Shown here: positions 47,427 through 62,051 of the stretch, piece by piece
Numbering within the stretch: position 1 is the stretch's first letter
How the letters are laid out: every line of letters starts with the position of its first letter
DNA from: Maylandia zebra
Taxonomy: Eukaryota > Chordata > Actinopteri > Cichliformes > Cichlidae
Reading direction: 5' to 3'
Length of the DNA stretch: 64,000 bases
Assembly: GCF_041146795.1 (NCBI RefSeq)
Contig: NC_135182.1
Location: 35,271,509-35,335,508, forward strand
Notes under the pieces: generated by a model
The model's database searches: none
What the model was told of the DNA's origin: nothing
The model's input: only the letters and a program-made list of their open reading frames with translations
Program-made: the position numbers and the translations under genes

Positions 47427-48437
47427 TCTTTATCATAAGATCTTGACAGTCTGCATTTAATGAGCAGAAAAAACTTTCGGGGTTATTATCTTCACCTAGC
47501 GAGTGGATTAAACATCATTACTGCTCTGAGAGCTTCATCTGGAGATTATCTCTGTGATGTACAGTGAAAAACTCAGGCTTAAAGCTTTGTTAGGGCCCAG
47601 GGCTCACAGGTAGCAGTGGAAAGATAATTACGTGCACTCTTGCTTTTCTCTGCGCTTGAGGTCTTTTGTAACATTTACAGGTTATGATTTATGCCATGCT
47701 TGGATTTGTTCCACCTTTCTAGGTTGAAGGTTTCCAGCTAAAGGAAAACTGTGAACAAAGTCAAGCAAAGTTACAAAAGTGCGTTCATCTTTGCACTTTG
47801 TAAATATCTGCATTTCTACAGAAAAACAAGGGACTTTCTGTCTGGGGTGTCTTGACCAAAACCCACCAACACAACACAAACCACTTTTTAAATAGAAATT
47901 GGATGATTGGATTTAACTGTGGGGCAGACACATGCATACATAACCGCTGTGTGACAAAACAAAGAGTTATAATTCAAATAGTTTGTCAGTCCAATCAATG
48001 CTTTTTAATTCAGTTGTTATTTTTTATTTGCTGTGGTGATTTGATTGATTAAAGCAGCGTTATCTGGAAATGTGTTTTTTCAAACTCCAAAACATTTCAC
48101 TTTTTTAATCTGCGTATACTTTCCAAGACTCAGATTCAAATTGCATCTTTTGCATACGAGGACACATCTGCCCGATGATTTACTGCAGCCATAAAAGTGC
48201 TGCGTTTGAAGCCCTCAACTACAGTTTGGCTCCAATAATTTTGTGCTGTAAAAATCTCTTAGCAACACATGACGGTGTAAACAGGTTTCCATTTTTGCAG
48301 TTTTTTAAATGTTGCAACATTTTTAATGCTAACAAGTATGACACACATGCACGTTTATCTGAATTTATTACAGATAAATTCACACAGTGGATTGTATGAA
48401 ATGAATACTGTACTTTAAATAGTTCCTGAGAAGTTAA

Positions 48438-48441
<4 letters not shown>
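47424..48441. other. Intergenic, nothing recognised
   Basis: AT-rich sequence between two CA repeats. No gene or transposon text was seen. Confidence 0.4.

Positions 48442-48521
<80 letters not shown>
48442..48521 (+). repeat. (CA)40 microsatellite
   Basis: Uninterrupted CA for 80 bases. Confidence 0.97.
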
Positions 48522-48523
<2 letters not shown>

Positions 48524-49119
48524 AAAGCTTTACAAGACAGAACAAATCACCGACCTATGGTATTTTTTAGCCTACTTAAGACATGCTGTGTCACGCTGAG
48601 ATAGTTTTTCATCTCCTCTTTAATGAGAATTGCTAAGCATTGCTGCCAGGGCAACGAGACGTGTTACGCAGTGACGGTAAAGGATGCAGATTTGGCACAA
48701 AGCTTAGAGACTAAAAGAACATTATCTAACACCCAAAAGCCATTTCTCCTGTGAGACTCATCATTAACTACATTTTTGTTTCTGGCCTTTTTTTCATGAT
48801 GCCATAAACATGCTTTATTGCTCTTTACAACATCACACTTTGTTAGTGTCTCTGGCATCCACTGCGTTGGAACATTTTCGAGCTGTCGCTGCCGTGTCAT
48901 TGTTACACTTTCTTTACAGCACTGGGACCAGGCACAAATGTTTCAAACTGAAAATTCAAGTTGACACACTCCATTTTTATCTTTATTGCCCGTCTTGATT
49001 AAACGCAGTTTGACACCTGAGTCACCTTGCACAGCTGGAGGGCAATCTGTCCTCAGACTGCCTGGGCATGTCTCGGCTTATCCCTGTTCTGTAAGGCGGA
49101 GTGTAATGTTTCCCAGTGA

Positions 49120-49135
49120 CCTGTAGAGGGCGCAG
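49120..49135 (+). promoter_or_regulatory. CTCF-like motif
   Basis: CCTGTAGAGGGCGCAG resembles the CTCF core with the GAGGGCGC part intact. Confidence 0.4.
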
Positions 49136-52100
49136 TTACCTATGCTCTTGCACCGTGTCTCTCTTACGACCACAGCTGGCTGCAACACCTGCTCTCCAGA
49201 TGTCTTCTTCTGCAAGAGGAGAAAATGAGTTTGATTTCAAACTTTGTCTCTCTCCTCACATAATCCTAAAAAAGTGCCCTCACAAACGCTACCTTGTCCA
49301 CGAGCTGTGGCTTTCTCTCTTTCTCTGACCTTCTTTTCCATTCTGACATTGTTTTTATAAGTCTTCATTACACCCAAGGTGCTGCAAGCAAACTTCAAGT
49401 GAACGAGGTGAATCATTACCTTTTGAAAGAATGCAATGGATGACCCACAAGAGACCCTCTGCACATCACTTTCTCCCACATGCCTTCTTCGCTTTCAGTG
49501 TAGCCCCTCGGGCCCATGAGGTACGATGAGGTATTCATTTTATAATCCCTGTTTTATACAGGTCAACACCTAAGCGCACCAAGACTGAATTATGTGTTTG
49601 TTAATATATTTTTTACTTCAAGGATTGTGAGAAGTTGGGAGTTACCACACACAAATGTTTCATGAGTCACATAATGGTTCACAGAGAAAATTAGTCCTGA
49701 CTTGACTAATGGATAAAGTGCTACATAAAGCTGGCTAAAGCTAACAATGAATCTAGCTGCAGCCAGTGTCTCATATGATTTTACGTTGTTGGGGAGTAAA
49801 TCCTTTCGTCTTAGTGCAATTATCCTCTGTGTATCTGCTGCAGAGCTGCACGCATACTGCCCTGCTTTGAGGACGCAGCTACTTATCCCATAACCTTGTG
49901 CGAGAAAACCGGAGGAGGGAGCAAAAAGAAGGACAGCAAGAGAGAGACTGCAATGGTTTCTGTAATAGCATTTTAAAAAATGCATTCTCATGTTTTAACA
50001 GGAGCTACGATGGGAAAATAAATGAAATTAAGCTTCCGAAAGCGCTTCAACAGATGTTGATGTTTTAATGTGCTTCTGTTTTCTTGTATTTTTGGATTTT
50101 GCAGTATTCTTATAGATATTAAACACACATAATGGGGTGTTCTATTACACTGACTTTTTTCTTTTATTTACACCACCACAAAATGGCACGCAAATAAAGG
50201 GAAGCAGAAATGGCCAAAGTGGAAGGCCAGGTCTTTAATATTTGTCATGAGAGGGAAGCCGCAGGGAGGGTGTTTCCCTCTGGCCCATGGGCCGGTGCTG
50301 TGGTGACCGCTGCCTGCCTGCCGGGGCCTCCTGTTAGCAACGATGTTTTATCCCGGGAGCCCGAGATCTCTGGAAAAGCAGAGCCCCATTTGCCTGGGTT
50401 GGTTGACTTCTGGAAGCAGAACAGTCAACTCAGCAGCGGATTGGCTCTGATTCTGTGCAGCTGCTCAGAGAGCAAACACCACGAGAACCGCTCAAGGAAC
50501 CACTCGGGGAACCGCCACAGGACCTCGTGGAGAACCTCGACATGTGTCATAGCCACAATTTACAGAGCTGTGTGTTGTGAAACAGATATATGATACCACG
50601 ACACTTAACAAAGTTATTTTGGAAATGGTATATAAGCCTGCCGACTACGAGCTCAGCTGCACTGATGTGAAGTTTCTCATTAAAGCCTTACAGTTAAAGC
50701 TGGGAGCAAATGCCAATGCATGCACGTATGCTTTTAGCAAATATTGACATACTTTACATGTTTGTTGACATCCAAAAATTTCAGTGTATTTTTTGCACAT
50801 CTAAATGTTAAAACTTTCTTTTCATACGGTGCACAAGTTGGCATTCTGACACATGCATGTACCTCCTCTGTGCAAGGCTATTGGTTGACATGTGCCCATT
50901 TTTTTCTTTTTAAATAAATGACACTGTTATTTTAGGGTGGATGACTAATATTGCACTATATCATTCAGGTGAAGTATTCTGTGGTCATTCGTAGCTCTTC
51001 TCTAGCTCTTTGTGTGATATTTCTGGTCATTCATTCATTCAACACATTTGTGTTACAAAAAACCCTTCAGAGCTGAATGTGTGTGTGTTTACATTTGAAA
51101 ATAAAAATAAAAATAAACAATCCACCAAACCTTGAGAAAAAAAAGAGAGAAAAAGCACTCAGCCACTGGTTTTAGTAGAAGATTCCTTACTCTGCCACAT
51201 CTCAGCTGCACTTGAGTCACACTGCCGCCACATGAAAAACACAAAAGGGAAAACACGGGCTTCCCTCTATAGCGAAAACACATCTGAAATGATATAAAGC
51301 ATCATATATCAAACCCAATCAAACCACACAGGCAGTTAAATGTTAGCTGTCAGATTCGTAGTATGAATAACATCAGTGAAATGCACAAACAGAAGAGGAA
51401 AATGTCCATATTCATACAGTGGAAGAGAAAGATATTCATAGGAAGATTGATAGTGATAGTGGTGTACCATTGGGGGTTAGCAGGCCAGCTGTTCCTAGTG
51501 TATGGAGCAAATATTCCCAGGCCATCGTGCAGACATGCGCACCCATGCACTTACACCGACACAGGAGGTTCCCAGACACTCCTAATGAGCGTGTGCAGCT
51601 TCATGTCCCCCTCACCATGTGTTGAAGTAGCGCGTAGTTAACCACATCAGGGTCTTTTGCCCTACCCTGCTCACCCACAGCATCAACACATGCGCAAACA
51701 CAGTCGCTCACGCACAAAGGCTCGCCTCGGTGTAATATAAATGAACACAAATATGCAAGAACAACATACGCTGACACCACTTTTATCTACGAGTTTCCTG
51801 TGTAAACGTGCGCAGACCACACACTCACGCACGCTCGACCTGACCAAAGACATATGGAACCATGCAGGGGTTCAAACCAGTAATGTGTTTTTTCCAACTA
51901 AGACATTTCGCTGGCTGAATCTGGTTGATATTACTGTGGTTTTGGTTGGTTTTGGAAATCTTTGGAAATCTAAAAAAAATATGCTGTGGGAAAGTAATGC
52001 AGCAAGAATTCTAACTATATCTGCCATTTTTTAAATGTTTAATGGATGTTTTGTGCTTTCTGCAGTGTTTGGCACTACTTTCACTTCTAAGTTAATAATT

Positions 52101-52305
52101 CACTAAACAAAGCATTATGTTCCTGAATGTTTCAATTTAATCTTTTTATAATGTCACTGTTTATTGGGCCAGTGACTTAAAGAGTGAAAAAATGGGATTT
52201 TATTCTTAAGAGACTGGTCTTCAGTTACTAATATGTGCATATTACTCTCTTATTACAGTAAGATTTATGAAATCACAGCTGATTTTGTTTGTTGCATATA
52301 GCTGA
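49136..52305. other. Intergenic, GC-rich island at 50210-50560
   Basis: The island contains an open frame of 127 codons (50210-50593) with no known domain. GC-rich, repeat-free sequence in an AT-rich setting may be a conserved enhancer. The remainder shows nothing recognisable. Confidence 0.35.
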
Positions 52306-52395
52306 TCCTCCCTGAGCCTGATTCACCGGGAGGTTTCTTCCTGTTAAAAGGAAATTTTTTTATTCCCACTTTTGCCAAGTGCTTGCTCCTAGTGC
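52306..52395 (+). mobile_element. L2 LINE 3' fragment
   Basis: 'ctccctgagcctg', 'ggaggtttcttcctgttaaa' and 'ttcccacttttgccaagtgc' match the 3' region of the Maui-type L2 copies, in the opposite orientation to those at 3.5 and 25.2 kb. Confidence 0.65.
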
Positions 52396-55300
52396 GTCAT
52401 CCGGCTGATGGACCAAGCAGAGCACAAGGAAGAGTATATTCGCATATTTTTGGCACTGCTCTCATCTAATAACAGTTGCTCTCTGCAGGTAGACGAGCAG
52501 TCCAAGGCTGCCCGCGGACTGTCTGCATGCTGCCACCACTCAACCATAATTTCCCCAAAAGGCAAGAAAGGAGGAAAAGGTCTGAGTGAAGAAACGGAAC
52601 CATTGCGACCAAAGGGGAAGCCAGAAAAAGCACATCTTTCCAAAGTGTTTCCACTTGAGGGACGACAGTTAAAAAAATAAAAAAGTGAGACTGTTGGTGA
52701 AATAACAGTTTCCCCTTTTCCACACTCACCGTGGCTCAAGTAAAACAAATGTTTGCAGTCAAAGTTGATATAAAAAGAAGAAGATGGTCGGTCTGCCCAC
52801 GAGGAGAACCTCAGTGAACAATAATGAGAAGAAAACTCCGGATTGTCCTGCATCCGTGGGGTAGCACTAAGAATCAGAATGTAAGCGATGACAAGATACA
52901 AGCCATTTTTAATGAAGGTTAACAAAAGTATTTTCTTTACATGCAATTCATTTTGTATTTGTTTTTCAACATCTTCTGGCTTCTGGTCTTTTGGAAAGCT
53001 TTTATTTAACAGCATTGCAGAAATATGCTTCTTGTGTTAGTGTTACTGCTTCTGGCAATGATGTGTACTTGTATGCATTTGTTTAATGGGCTGCAGCTAA
53101 TTTTTTGATTGCAAAACTATAATCCTGTGTATATTAGATCAGTTTCTTTTCCTAACACGTACAGCATTCTTGGAGGGAGTTCAAGTGATTTTTCTGTTGC
53201 TTTTCTCCGTGTAATTTTTCTAAATACGCTCACATAGAAAGGTACACTCCGACAGTCTCACATTCAGCTGGGGAACTTGTAAGTACCTCAAACTCAAAAG
53301 TCAAACCAGTGCAGATTCCCAGGTCTGAACCTCTTTGAGTGATGGTGATCCTCTTTGACCCTGCGGAGGACCTGCCGGGGTCATACCTATTGGAACGGTT
53401 TTGAGTGCTTTCAGTTATTCGCTCTGTCTGTAATTAAAGCTATAAATTACCTGGTAATGGTGGCAGGGTGTTAACAGTGGCTTTACAGGCTCTGTAACAT
53501 GCAGGTGCTGCCTTTAGGCGCGCAATATCATCAGACATTTGTTTACAAAATCTCAAATAAATAAATATCAGGGTTTTTCCATTAAAATTGTAATGATAAT
53601 TTTCATTGTGGGAGAAAATGTTAATTGTGGTCCTTCTGCAGTCAACACTAATGTAGAGTGGCATCGAAATTTATAAACTATAAAAAGTTTAAAAAAACGC
53701 AGATAAAGATGAATTTAAACTGTTACAGTTAAAGTGATAAAGATATTGACTAATGTTTGCAATACTTCTGCAGTGTGTAGCATGTTTGTGCTGCATGCAG
53801 TGTGGGCTCTTTAGAGCCTGATGTGAGGTGTTTCTGTCTGTTAGCTGGCAGCACACCAGGGACGAAGCCACGCTACACTGATGGCAGCAAAATGTAAGGC
53901 CGGTGTGAAGAGAAGGAACGGCTGACTTCATGGAAATATTGACCATGTTGTCAGCATCTCACCCCACAGTCTGGACTTGTAGTTCGCTCGATAAAAACCT
54001 TCCCATGATACCACGTGTGCACACATGCACACAAAACCATGATCGCATTTTCATCAGCGTCTGTGTCTTGCATGGTTACTATGGCTATGAATAGCCTCGA
54101 TTTCAACCGTAACCAACCATACCAGAGATCCAAGATCCAAAAAACATCATGATAACCAGTGACTGTATATTTTAGAGACTCGGCTTTGTTCTTTCCTCCA
54201 GTTCTGTGATTTAAAGTTCAAAATAACACATGAAAATGAGAAAGGATGGAAATTACACTAGATGGTTGGCTCACGGCTGGTATGTTTTACTCCAAGTCAG
54301 CGCAAAATGTTTGTGAGAGAAGGCCTAACTGAGACGTATGGTTGTTTGAGTGTCGCTGATTGGAATTACGTTGAGGGAACCGGCTCCAAATCGGAAACAG
54401 AAACTGGTGGGTTTGTTCTTTATGCATGGGAGGATTAAAGGTCTACGTTATGGATTAGATGGGCCACACTCAGTTTTCTTTGTTGTGTTTAAAGATTGCA
54501 TTTTGGACACTAGAACAGCTTTGGTTTAAACTGATATTACAAACAGACCATTTAGGGCTAGGTTCAGCTATTAGCTAAAAACCTTCATGTTATGAAACAT
54601 ATTGTAACTGAGTATAAATTAAGGTCTAAAACTGCAACGCTATTGTAATGGTCCCCGCTGGATACTCAGATGTAGTAGCACTAGTTTGTGTTTGGTCGGT
54701 GGATGATGAAAGCGCCACCTAATAATCACTGTTATCTCAATCAGAGGCTTTAACTCCATTTGTCAGGTCTGTGTGTGTGTTTGGGTCAGACAGAGCAAGT
54801 AAACATGTTCCTGTGAGAGAAGACTTTAAAGAGCTCCTCCCCTCCATCAGAATCATCTGGATACAATTGTGTCATTATAGCGAACTCCTGTGTGCGAATG
54901 AGAGGACGTTAAACACGATAAGGCTTCTGAATGAAGCCTTCGCTTTCAGTCACTGCCCTGCTTGGCTCTCGGGAGCCACACAAGAGACTGCAGGAAATAA
55001 GGCTGAGCCAAGCAGAACCTGATTTGACCTTTGACCCCACTTTGCGACTGGTTTCAGAACGATGACTCAACTCGCACACAAAAACACTTACTGTGACTCA
55101 AGACTAGTTCCCGTAAGATTTTACAGCACAGGAATGTTCAGAGACATTTCTTGAAACCATTCACCATTTTTCCCACAGCAGTGACCAGAAATCACAAATT
55201 TATCACAGGAGCTCCCACCGCGTACTGAAAACACTGTGAGAGTGCTGATCATACATACAGCCAATAAAAACAACACTACTGACCATTATTACACACTGCA

Positions 55301-57599
55301 TCAACAAATGGAAAAACGCAGTGTTCAGCTGCTTGTAGGTCATATATTTCTATCCCCAAATATGTCACCCTACACTCCTCTCACAGTCTGATTAGTGGGA
55401 TTAGCAATTTATCACCAAAAAAAGCTAAAATAGAAAGACTGAAAGAGTGGGAGAAGCAGAAAAAATGATCGGAGAATTTCCTTTACAGTTAATGCACTCA
55501 TTTTTTTTTTAATCATGAAATTGTAGGACAATCTTTTTTCAAACAAAAAATTTCCCCAAATTTACAGATGAACACTTTTTGATCTGAAGCAATTTGAATG
55601 AGCGGAGTCTAACTGCTCAGTAAACTTGCATAATAATTTGATCACAGTTTTCTGGAGAGAAGCCGAAACAACATCTTTTTCCCATTCGTGTGATCACATT
55701 TTTAACACAAAGAACACAAAATGGAAACATTTTGACCGTTAATCAGTCACACGGAATGCTATTACCATGGTAACTGTTCCTCAGCGGTCACAGGTGAAAG
55801 AAAATGAGTCTTTATCAGGAAGTCAGAGACCAAGTCCAGCCATAGCAACAATCCCACCTCAGACAGTATATAGTTAATATTACACGGTATTATTGACAGA
55901 CTCATGTACTGCAACTATTTCAGATGCACAGATGTGACAAATAAACATGTCCAAAGCTTTGTGTGTATTATTTGTACCCTATTTGTCTGTATTTTTGTCA
56001 TGTAACATGAAATAAGATTGGAAATGAGATTTTTAATCTCAATGAGATTTTTAACCTGGATAAATAAAGGACTAATAATAAGAAGTAGAAGAATTAAGTA
56101 TGAATTACCAGAAAACAAAATTGTATGATACAAATGTGAGAGGAGAAACTTTCTGGAGTACATCAGTGACAAATGTGAAAGTCTCTTATCTTATCTAATC
56201 CACAAACTGTGAATACGATAAACTTTGTGAACATTTCAGAAACTACAGTAGTCCTATAATACATCGTGTATCTTAAAAGAGAAAAAACAGTTTACAGAAA
56301 CCAGCCTCTATAAACGCCTGTAATTTTCTCCTTACTGAAAAGCGCGTGGGTGTTATCTATTCCTACCAAACTAGTAATCTCCACAGGAAAAATGACTCAG
56401 TTAACATAACTATAGAGATTTCTCTAGTTCAGCTTGCTATGACTGCGGATGTAATTGTGGATTTTATGTAAATGTATATGCCTGGGGCATGAATGTGACT
56501 GTAATATACCTTCATGTATGTGACCCACACTCGTGGGTCATTTAACAAATAAATTCCCCTGATCCTCAAAAGTGACAACCACTCATTCACCTGACCTGGG
56601 AGTTAACTTCACCCTTTAATTTAGGTACAGCAACAGGCTGGTCCCCTCATCACAGGCCAGTACCTCTTCATTTAATGGCTCTCTCATTTTTCAGGCTCGT
56701 CAATCTTTGTCCCATATGTAGAGCAATTTGTCACCGGAGATGTCTCCATCGCCAGATGCTGGATAAACGTGCAGTGGTTGATTTTACTCAGGAGAGCAGT
56801 AGTGATCAACAGGGTCAAGATTCATTTGTTAAATCGTTGCTTAAAATCTTATTTATGTAAAGTGTATTGAACAAATTTTAGATACAATTACGAATTAAAA
56901 TCTATTTGTTCTTTTTATTCAGCAAATTTTGGATTATGGATCAGTTACAGTTTAATTTGATCTTGTTAGAATTAGAGAATTTTTATATTCAAATCTGAAT
57001 ATTTGCTTACATTCTTACAGCTAATACAGGTAAAAGCAACTGAACAGCCTTGGTAACCAAAGCAAACACTGAACTTTGGACACACTTGATCTGTTCGAGC
57101 CAAGTTACAAAATATATCTGCTGAATAGTTTTGTAGCAAAGTTTCTCATCCTCTAATATTTATTCTACTCTACTATTTTATTTAACACTGCTCTTAAGTA
57201 CCCAAGTAAAAGAGGATTGAATTAAGCAGCCACTTGAACATCCCATGAACGGAACATAGCTCCACTTTACCTCCACTTTACCCTCCCCTGCAGCTCTCTG
57301 CTGCTGATTAACAACATCCTGAATCCTGTGTGTGTGTGATCAGTTCTGGTGTGGGGTGACATGATGGCTGCTTTGATCTCACCATCACCTCCTATGAACA
57401 GACGCAGCTGGCTAGGTGTGGGTGTGTGCACGCTGCACGGGTGTTGTTTTTAAAGTATAATAGAAATGTGTGATTTTGAATTTAAATTATTTATACGAGG
57501 ATGCAAACCTTCCGTTATTATGAGCAACTTTACTTTTCACCATGTCTGCTATAGTTGGTTCTTCAAGTAGAACCAGTCCACCACCAAAAGCACCTGCAG
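52396..57599. other. Intergenic, no gene recognised
   Basis: Open frames at 52389-53015 (-) and 52408-52680 (+) lack domains and overlap a LINE tail. The rest is AT-rich with no gene or repeat that I can name. Confidence 0.4.
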
Positions 57600-57900
57600 G
57601 GGGTATATGAGCACTGGGCCATCCAGCAATGGAAGAAGGTGGCCTAGTCTACTGGCATTTTTTTGCAAGCTGTGAAGGATGGTGTGTTGTACTAGACTTA
57701 TTGAAGAATTATATCACAATCCTGACAAATAGTTAAAGTTAATGATTTAGCCTTCAAAATTCCCAAATCTGAATTTGATTGAGGATTTGTGGGATGTGCT
57801 AGAAAAAACAAGTCATGGAATTTCCGCCTTGCAAGTCACAAGACTTGAAAGGATCTGTCACTAACTGCCTCGGCGCTTAATACCACAAGACACATTCCTG
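57600..57900 (+). mobile_element. Degenerate Tc1-like transposon remnant
   Basis: 'gagcactgggccatccagca', 'atggaagaaggtggcctag', 'gaggatttgtgggatgtgct' and 'aggatctgtcactaactgcc' match transposase regions of another fish Tc1-like family, with a large internal deletion between them. Confidence 0.7.
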
Positions 57901-60900
57901 TAACTAATACTTTATGTACTGTAAATAACCATCAGTTCTCCCACGTTGGTCATAATGAGAATTTATTCCTCTGTTATACAGATGTTGCTGATAGTTCTAG
58001 CCGATGGCAATATGAAACAATATTATCCTGCTCTCTTTATATAAACCTAAGCCTGACTATACTTGCTCAGAGCTTTCCTCATCACCCGGACAAGCAGGTG
58101 AAGGCAGAGAACTGCATAAGAAAAGAGCCAAGCAATTAAGAAACTGAAAACATGTCAAAGTTGTTGAAGCTGTTGTTGAAGACAGCAGCTGGGAAGATAA
58201 CCGAAGGACAGATCAGAGAAGGGAAGAGAGGTAGCTGTAGGGAGACTGGATCTAAGGTCTGGAGAGGAGGAAACCACAGAGAAAACCTCTGTGGTCAAAG
58301 CATCCATCATCCTCATATTACTGCGATGGGAAGAGATTGTTGACCTCACCAGCAGATGTGCAGTCTGCTGGGATGGGCTTGCCAGGGTTGGGCATGCAAG
58401 GAATAGTTATATTCTTGAGTTAATACGGATATTTCCATTTAAGTTCCCGAATAGCCGATTTGCTTGAAGGCTTATTGCACGTATGAATTAAAGATCATTT
58501 AGACATTTGCACTAATGCATGACTGAGTGCTAAATAGTTTCTTCATTAAGTTAGCAAAAGATCACTAATGTGGGGGACGAGGCAAAAGCAAAGTTAGCTG
58601 AAGCTAAGAAACTTTAGAAAAGACAGAAAAATCCAGAAGGTCTTGGTTTAGATCAGAGAAGGAAGGGGGAGACTAAAGAGGCACCGCCTTTTGAATTTGG
58701 GATGTGTAATCCAGGACGATCCTTTCATAGTAAGACCCACCTAAGAAAACTTTTACCTTTGACTATCATTCCTGGTACGTTCAGCCAGTTGATACATAGT
58801 TGAGTAATGCCACCATTCTTTCCTTCTCAGTGCTTCTGAATTTCCCCCCAACTTTTAATCTTTTTCTGTTTTTTCTTACACAAACATACCTTCTCATCTT
58901 CTACTCTTCCCACTCACCTCTCTTCTGGAAAGTCCCCTGAGTTTGGAAGTAGTACCAGGAGCTGCAGCAGCACTGTTTGCGTCTGGTGAGGGGAAGGCAC
59001 GCCACTGGCAGCTGGCCTACCACATTAGAGGACTTTGGTGTATGTATGTGTGTATATGCATGTGTATGTGTTCTTGCATGTGTGTGAGTGCATGCATGTC
59101 TGTACAATAATAAGAGCCCTGCAGTCTGTCAGCCACAAGGCAGCAGCTGCTCAGGCCCACAGATTAGAGACTTGCACTGCACTGGATGCCCTTAGTGAGT
59201 GGTTAGATGGATGGATGAATGAACGGATAAATGGACGGATGGATGGTGGTGAGATGTTGGGAATTGAATCCCTTCCGCTCTTAGAAACAATTTCTACACC
59301 TGCCAAGCTACACAGCAAAAAAATACACTCATTTATTTTTTCAATTAAGTGCCTTTGTCTCCGTTTCTCCTCAAACCATTTATCCTGCCACTGGTGTCAG
59401 AACAGCAGAGGTTTCTACCTAGAGTGGTGTTCATTCAAAAGCTATTGTTACATGTAACTTATTCTTAATGAAGTACAAAAAAATGATACAGACGTGATGC
59501 TGTAATTCTTTGTTTTATCTCATGGTGCCAGTATTGTCTCATTTTCACGTTACTTAAAACCAGACACAGATAAAGAAGTGTTTCTTCCAGGTGTGCAGTG
59601 TGACATGATGGCTCTGAGGTTTGGCACAGAGTAGCACTTTATTAATGTTATTTATATTTTATCAAAAATCTCAACCAAAGAAGTCTTTTGCTTGTTTTAA
59701 TTGTTCAGCTTTTCTCAAGTAAAGTCAGTTAAACTATAAATATAGTTTTTATTGTTTTGTTTACTTGCACTTACATGGTTTCCCCTAGTTTCACTTTTGG
59801 GCTAGCTGATGACAAAAGTTATGTCTCTGAGACCCGAAGAGCACCGAGCAGACTCGTGAACAAGGGAGGTATAAACAGGAAACGCGTCCATGGATGATGA
59901 ATCTGGAGCTTTGGCAAGTATAGAGACTCTGATATGTTTCCAAACACATCTATAAATCAACTCTTCAAAATAAATTAAGAAATTGAAATTGAAATGTACA
60001 TCAAGATACATTATAAGGAAGGGAAAAGAGGAAAAAACAAGCAAACCATACAAAACATGTGAGATTGACCACATGAACTTTTTTCTTTTAAATTTGTGCT
60101 ACAATTTACTACACATTCATCTCACAGTGTGACACAACTGAAAATGATTTTTCCAAGAAAAATACACATTTTTCTTTTAAACCATAATGACAGAACAAAG
60201 AAAAAGCTAGAAGAAAACTACCATCACAAAAAGAAAGCAAACAACAATTGTCTCCTTGTATTTAACAGAGGTGAAAGTGCAAACACAACATCTGGAGAAA
60301 GAAAATATGCATAATAAGAAAGGGCTAAAAAAATGATATTTTTTGGACTTTTGGAAAAAAATTAATAGAATTTAAAAAAATCAGTATTTCCCATATTAGG
60401 GTACATGAGATGAAGTGAACTCAGAAGTGGTCATCACACACAAACTGCTTCACTATAGTATCTTTGTCATGCATTCAAAGTGAATTCACTGCTATAAAAG
60501 ATTAGATGTTTGCTATATTACCCACCTGTGCATAAAATCTGTTTTACGGTGGAATTCCCCTTTAGGCGGGAGTGATCATTCATATACCAATGAGGCATCC
60601 CGCTGCCCCCCATATGCCTTGTTGTGGTTTGTCTAGGTGAGATGAAGGCTATTGCTGTGACACTGGGAGGTAGGCACACTCTTAAATACTCCCTCTTTGT
60701 GTCTGATCCATCTCTGATCTCTTTGTTCCCTTCACTCTGGAACGCGCGTGTACACGATCGCAAAGTACATTAACACTAGTGAGTGAATGCAAGTGTCTGC
60801 AAGCACGCACAGACCCACAAACATATGCACACTCCTGCTGTTTGTCGATCCCTGTAACAGTATACTCCTAATGTCATAACCCCAGCAAAAGCACAGCCCT

Positions 60901-61642
60901 CCAGATGTCTGGTGCGTGTGGGTATCAAGTATTCGACTGATCACATAAAGTGACTGCTCCCTCACTCACTACATCAGACATAATGTTCAGTTACCTCACG
61001 CACACGTCATCCAGCCAAAAGGTGTGATTGTGTCAGTGGTACAGAGGTGGTTACTCACAGCAGCGGCTGCCTCATACAAAGAGGAATGCTGTTCGCAAGA
61101 CATTTGGCGCAGGTGAGGATGGGCCAAATATGGTGTCATCATGTTCAGGTGCTGGAGATGACACGAATGAAATAAACATGTCGAACAATGACATACTGTG
61201 CTAGTGTACTGCAGCCAGTCAGGTATTTAGGGTCATTTTCTTTCATGGCAGGAAATCAGCTTCAGAATTGCAAAATTACATTGCAAACATTATTCTGCGC
61301 ATTTTTGGAAAAACAGTCAGGACCAGAACTAAACAGTTGAAGAACATTTTTAACGTAGTCAACCTTACCTTTCTAAGTATGTGAACACAAACGCACTGGA
61401 ATTTGATTGAAAACCATTAACCCTTCTGAGCCTGTGATCTCCTGGTACAACTGCAACCAAATAAGGTTGAGCAATTAACATGTCCCAGGTCGCAGTTTTC
61501 TTCCACTAATGGCTTTGCCAAAATCAGGTCAAAACCGCACGCAACAACAAAAACATATAGTCCAGGAACAGGCTTTGTTGATCTCATCAGCTGTTCATAG
61601 CACTTCCTATGTTGGAATAAACGTAATCCAGCAGGAACTATT
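57901..61642. other. Intergenic, no gene recognised
   Basis: A (GGAT)n-like tract lies at 59206-59247 and TG-rich text at about 59036-59100. No gene recognised. Confidence 0.4.
59206..59247 (+). repeat. Imperfect (GGAT)n tandem repeat
   Basis: GATG/GGAT units with several substitutions. Confidence 0.75.
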
Positions 61643-61948
61643 GCTTCCGCCTATCCTTTTTCAGGGTCGCAGGAGCCTATCCTAGCTGTCTTAGGGCAGG
61701 GTATACCCTGGACAGGTCACCAGTCTGTCACAGGGTTAACACATAGACAACCATTCGCACACACATTCACACCTATGGGCAATTTAGTGTTTCCAATTAA
61801 CCTATCCCCACTAACTGCATGTCTTTGGACTGTGGGAGGAAGCCGGAGTACCCAGAGAGATCATGCAAACTCCACACAGAAAGACCCCGGCCTGACGGTG
61901 GAACTGAATTGCTGTGAGGTACTACAGTGCTAAACGCTGTGCGGCCCC
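61643..61948. repeat. Widespread teleost interspersed repeat
   Basis: Contains the familiar block 'caaccattcgcacacacatt', 'gggcaatttagtgtttccaa', 'catgtctttggactgtggga' and 'atgcaaactccacacagaaa'. This repeat is very common in fish. I could not assign its class with certainty. Confidence 0.65.
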
Positions 61949-62051
61949 TATTGCTATTGAAAGTTTGACTTTGTACCTTCTGTATAGTTCCTAGAACAAG
62001 TTGGAAATAGTTTATTTTGACGTTGTTTTCTTTTCTTTCTTTTTTTTTTTC

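Noticed and set aside
50210..50593. 127-codon frame in a GC-rich island
   Set aside because: No known domain, no splice context, and a translation rich in Ser, Pro and Arg. Kept only as a possible conserved element.
52389..53015. 208-codon minus-strand frame
   Set aside because: No recognisable domain, overlaps a LINE-tail boundary, and composition is like the surrounding non-coding DNA.
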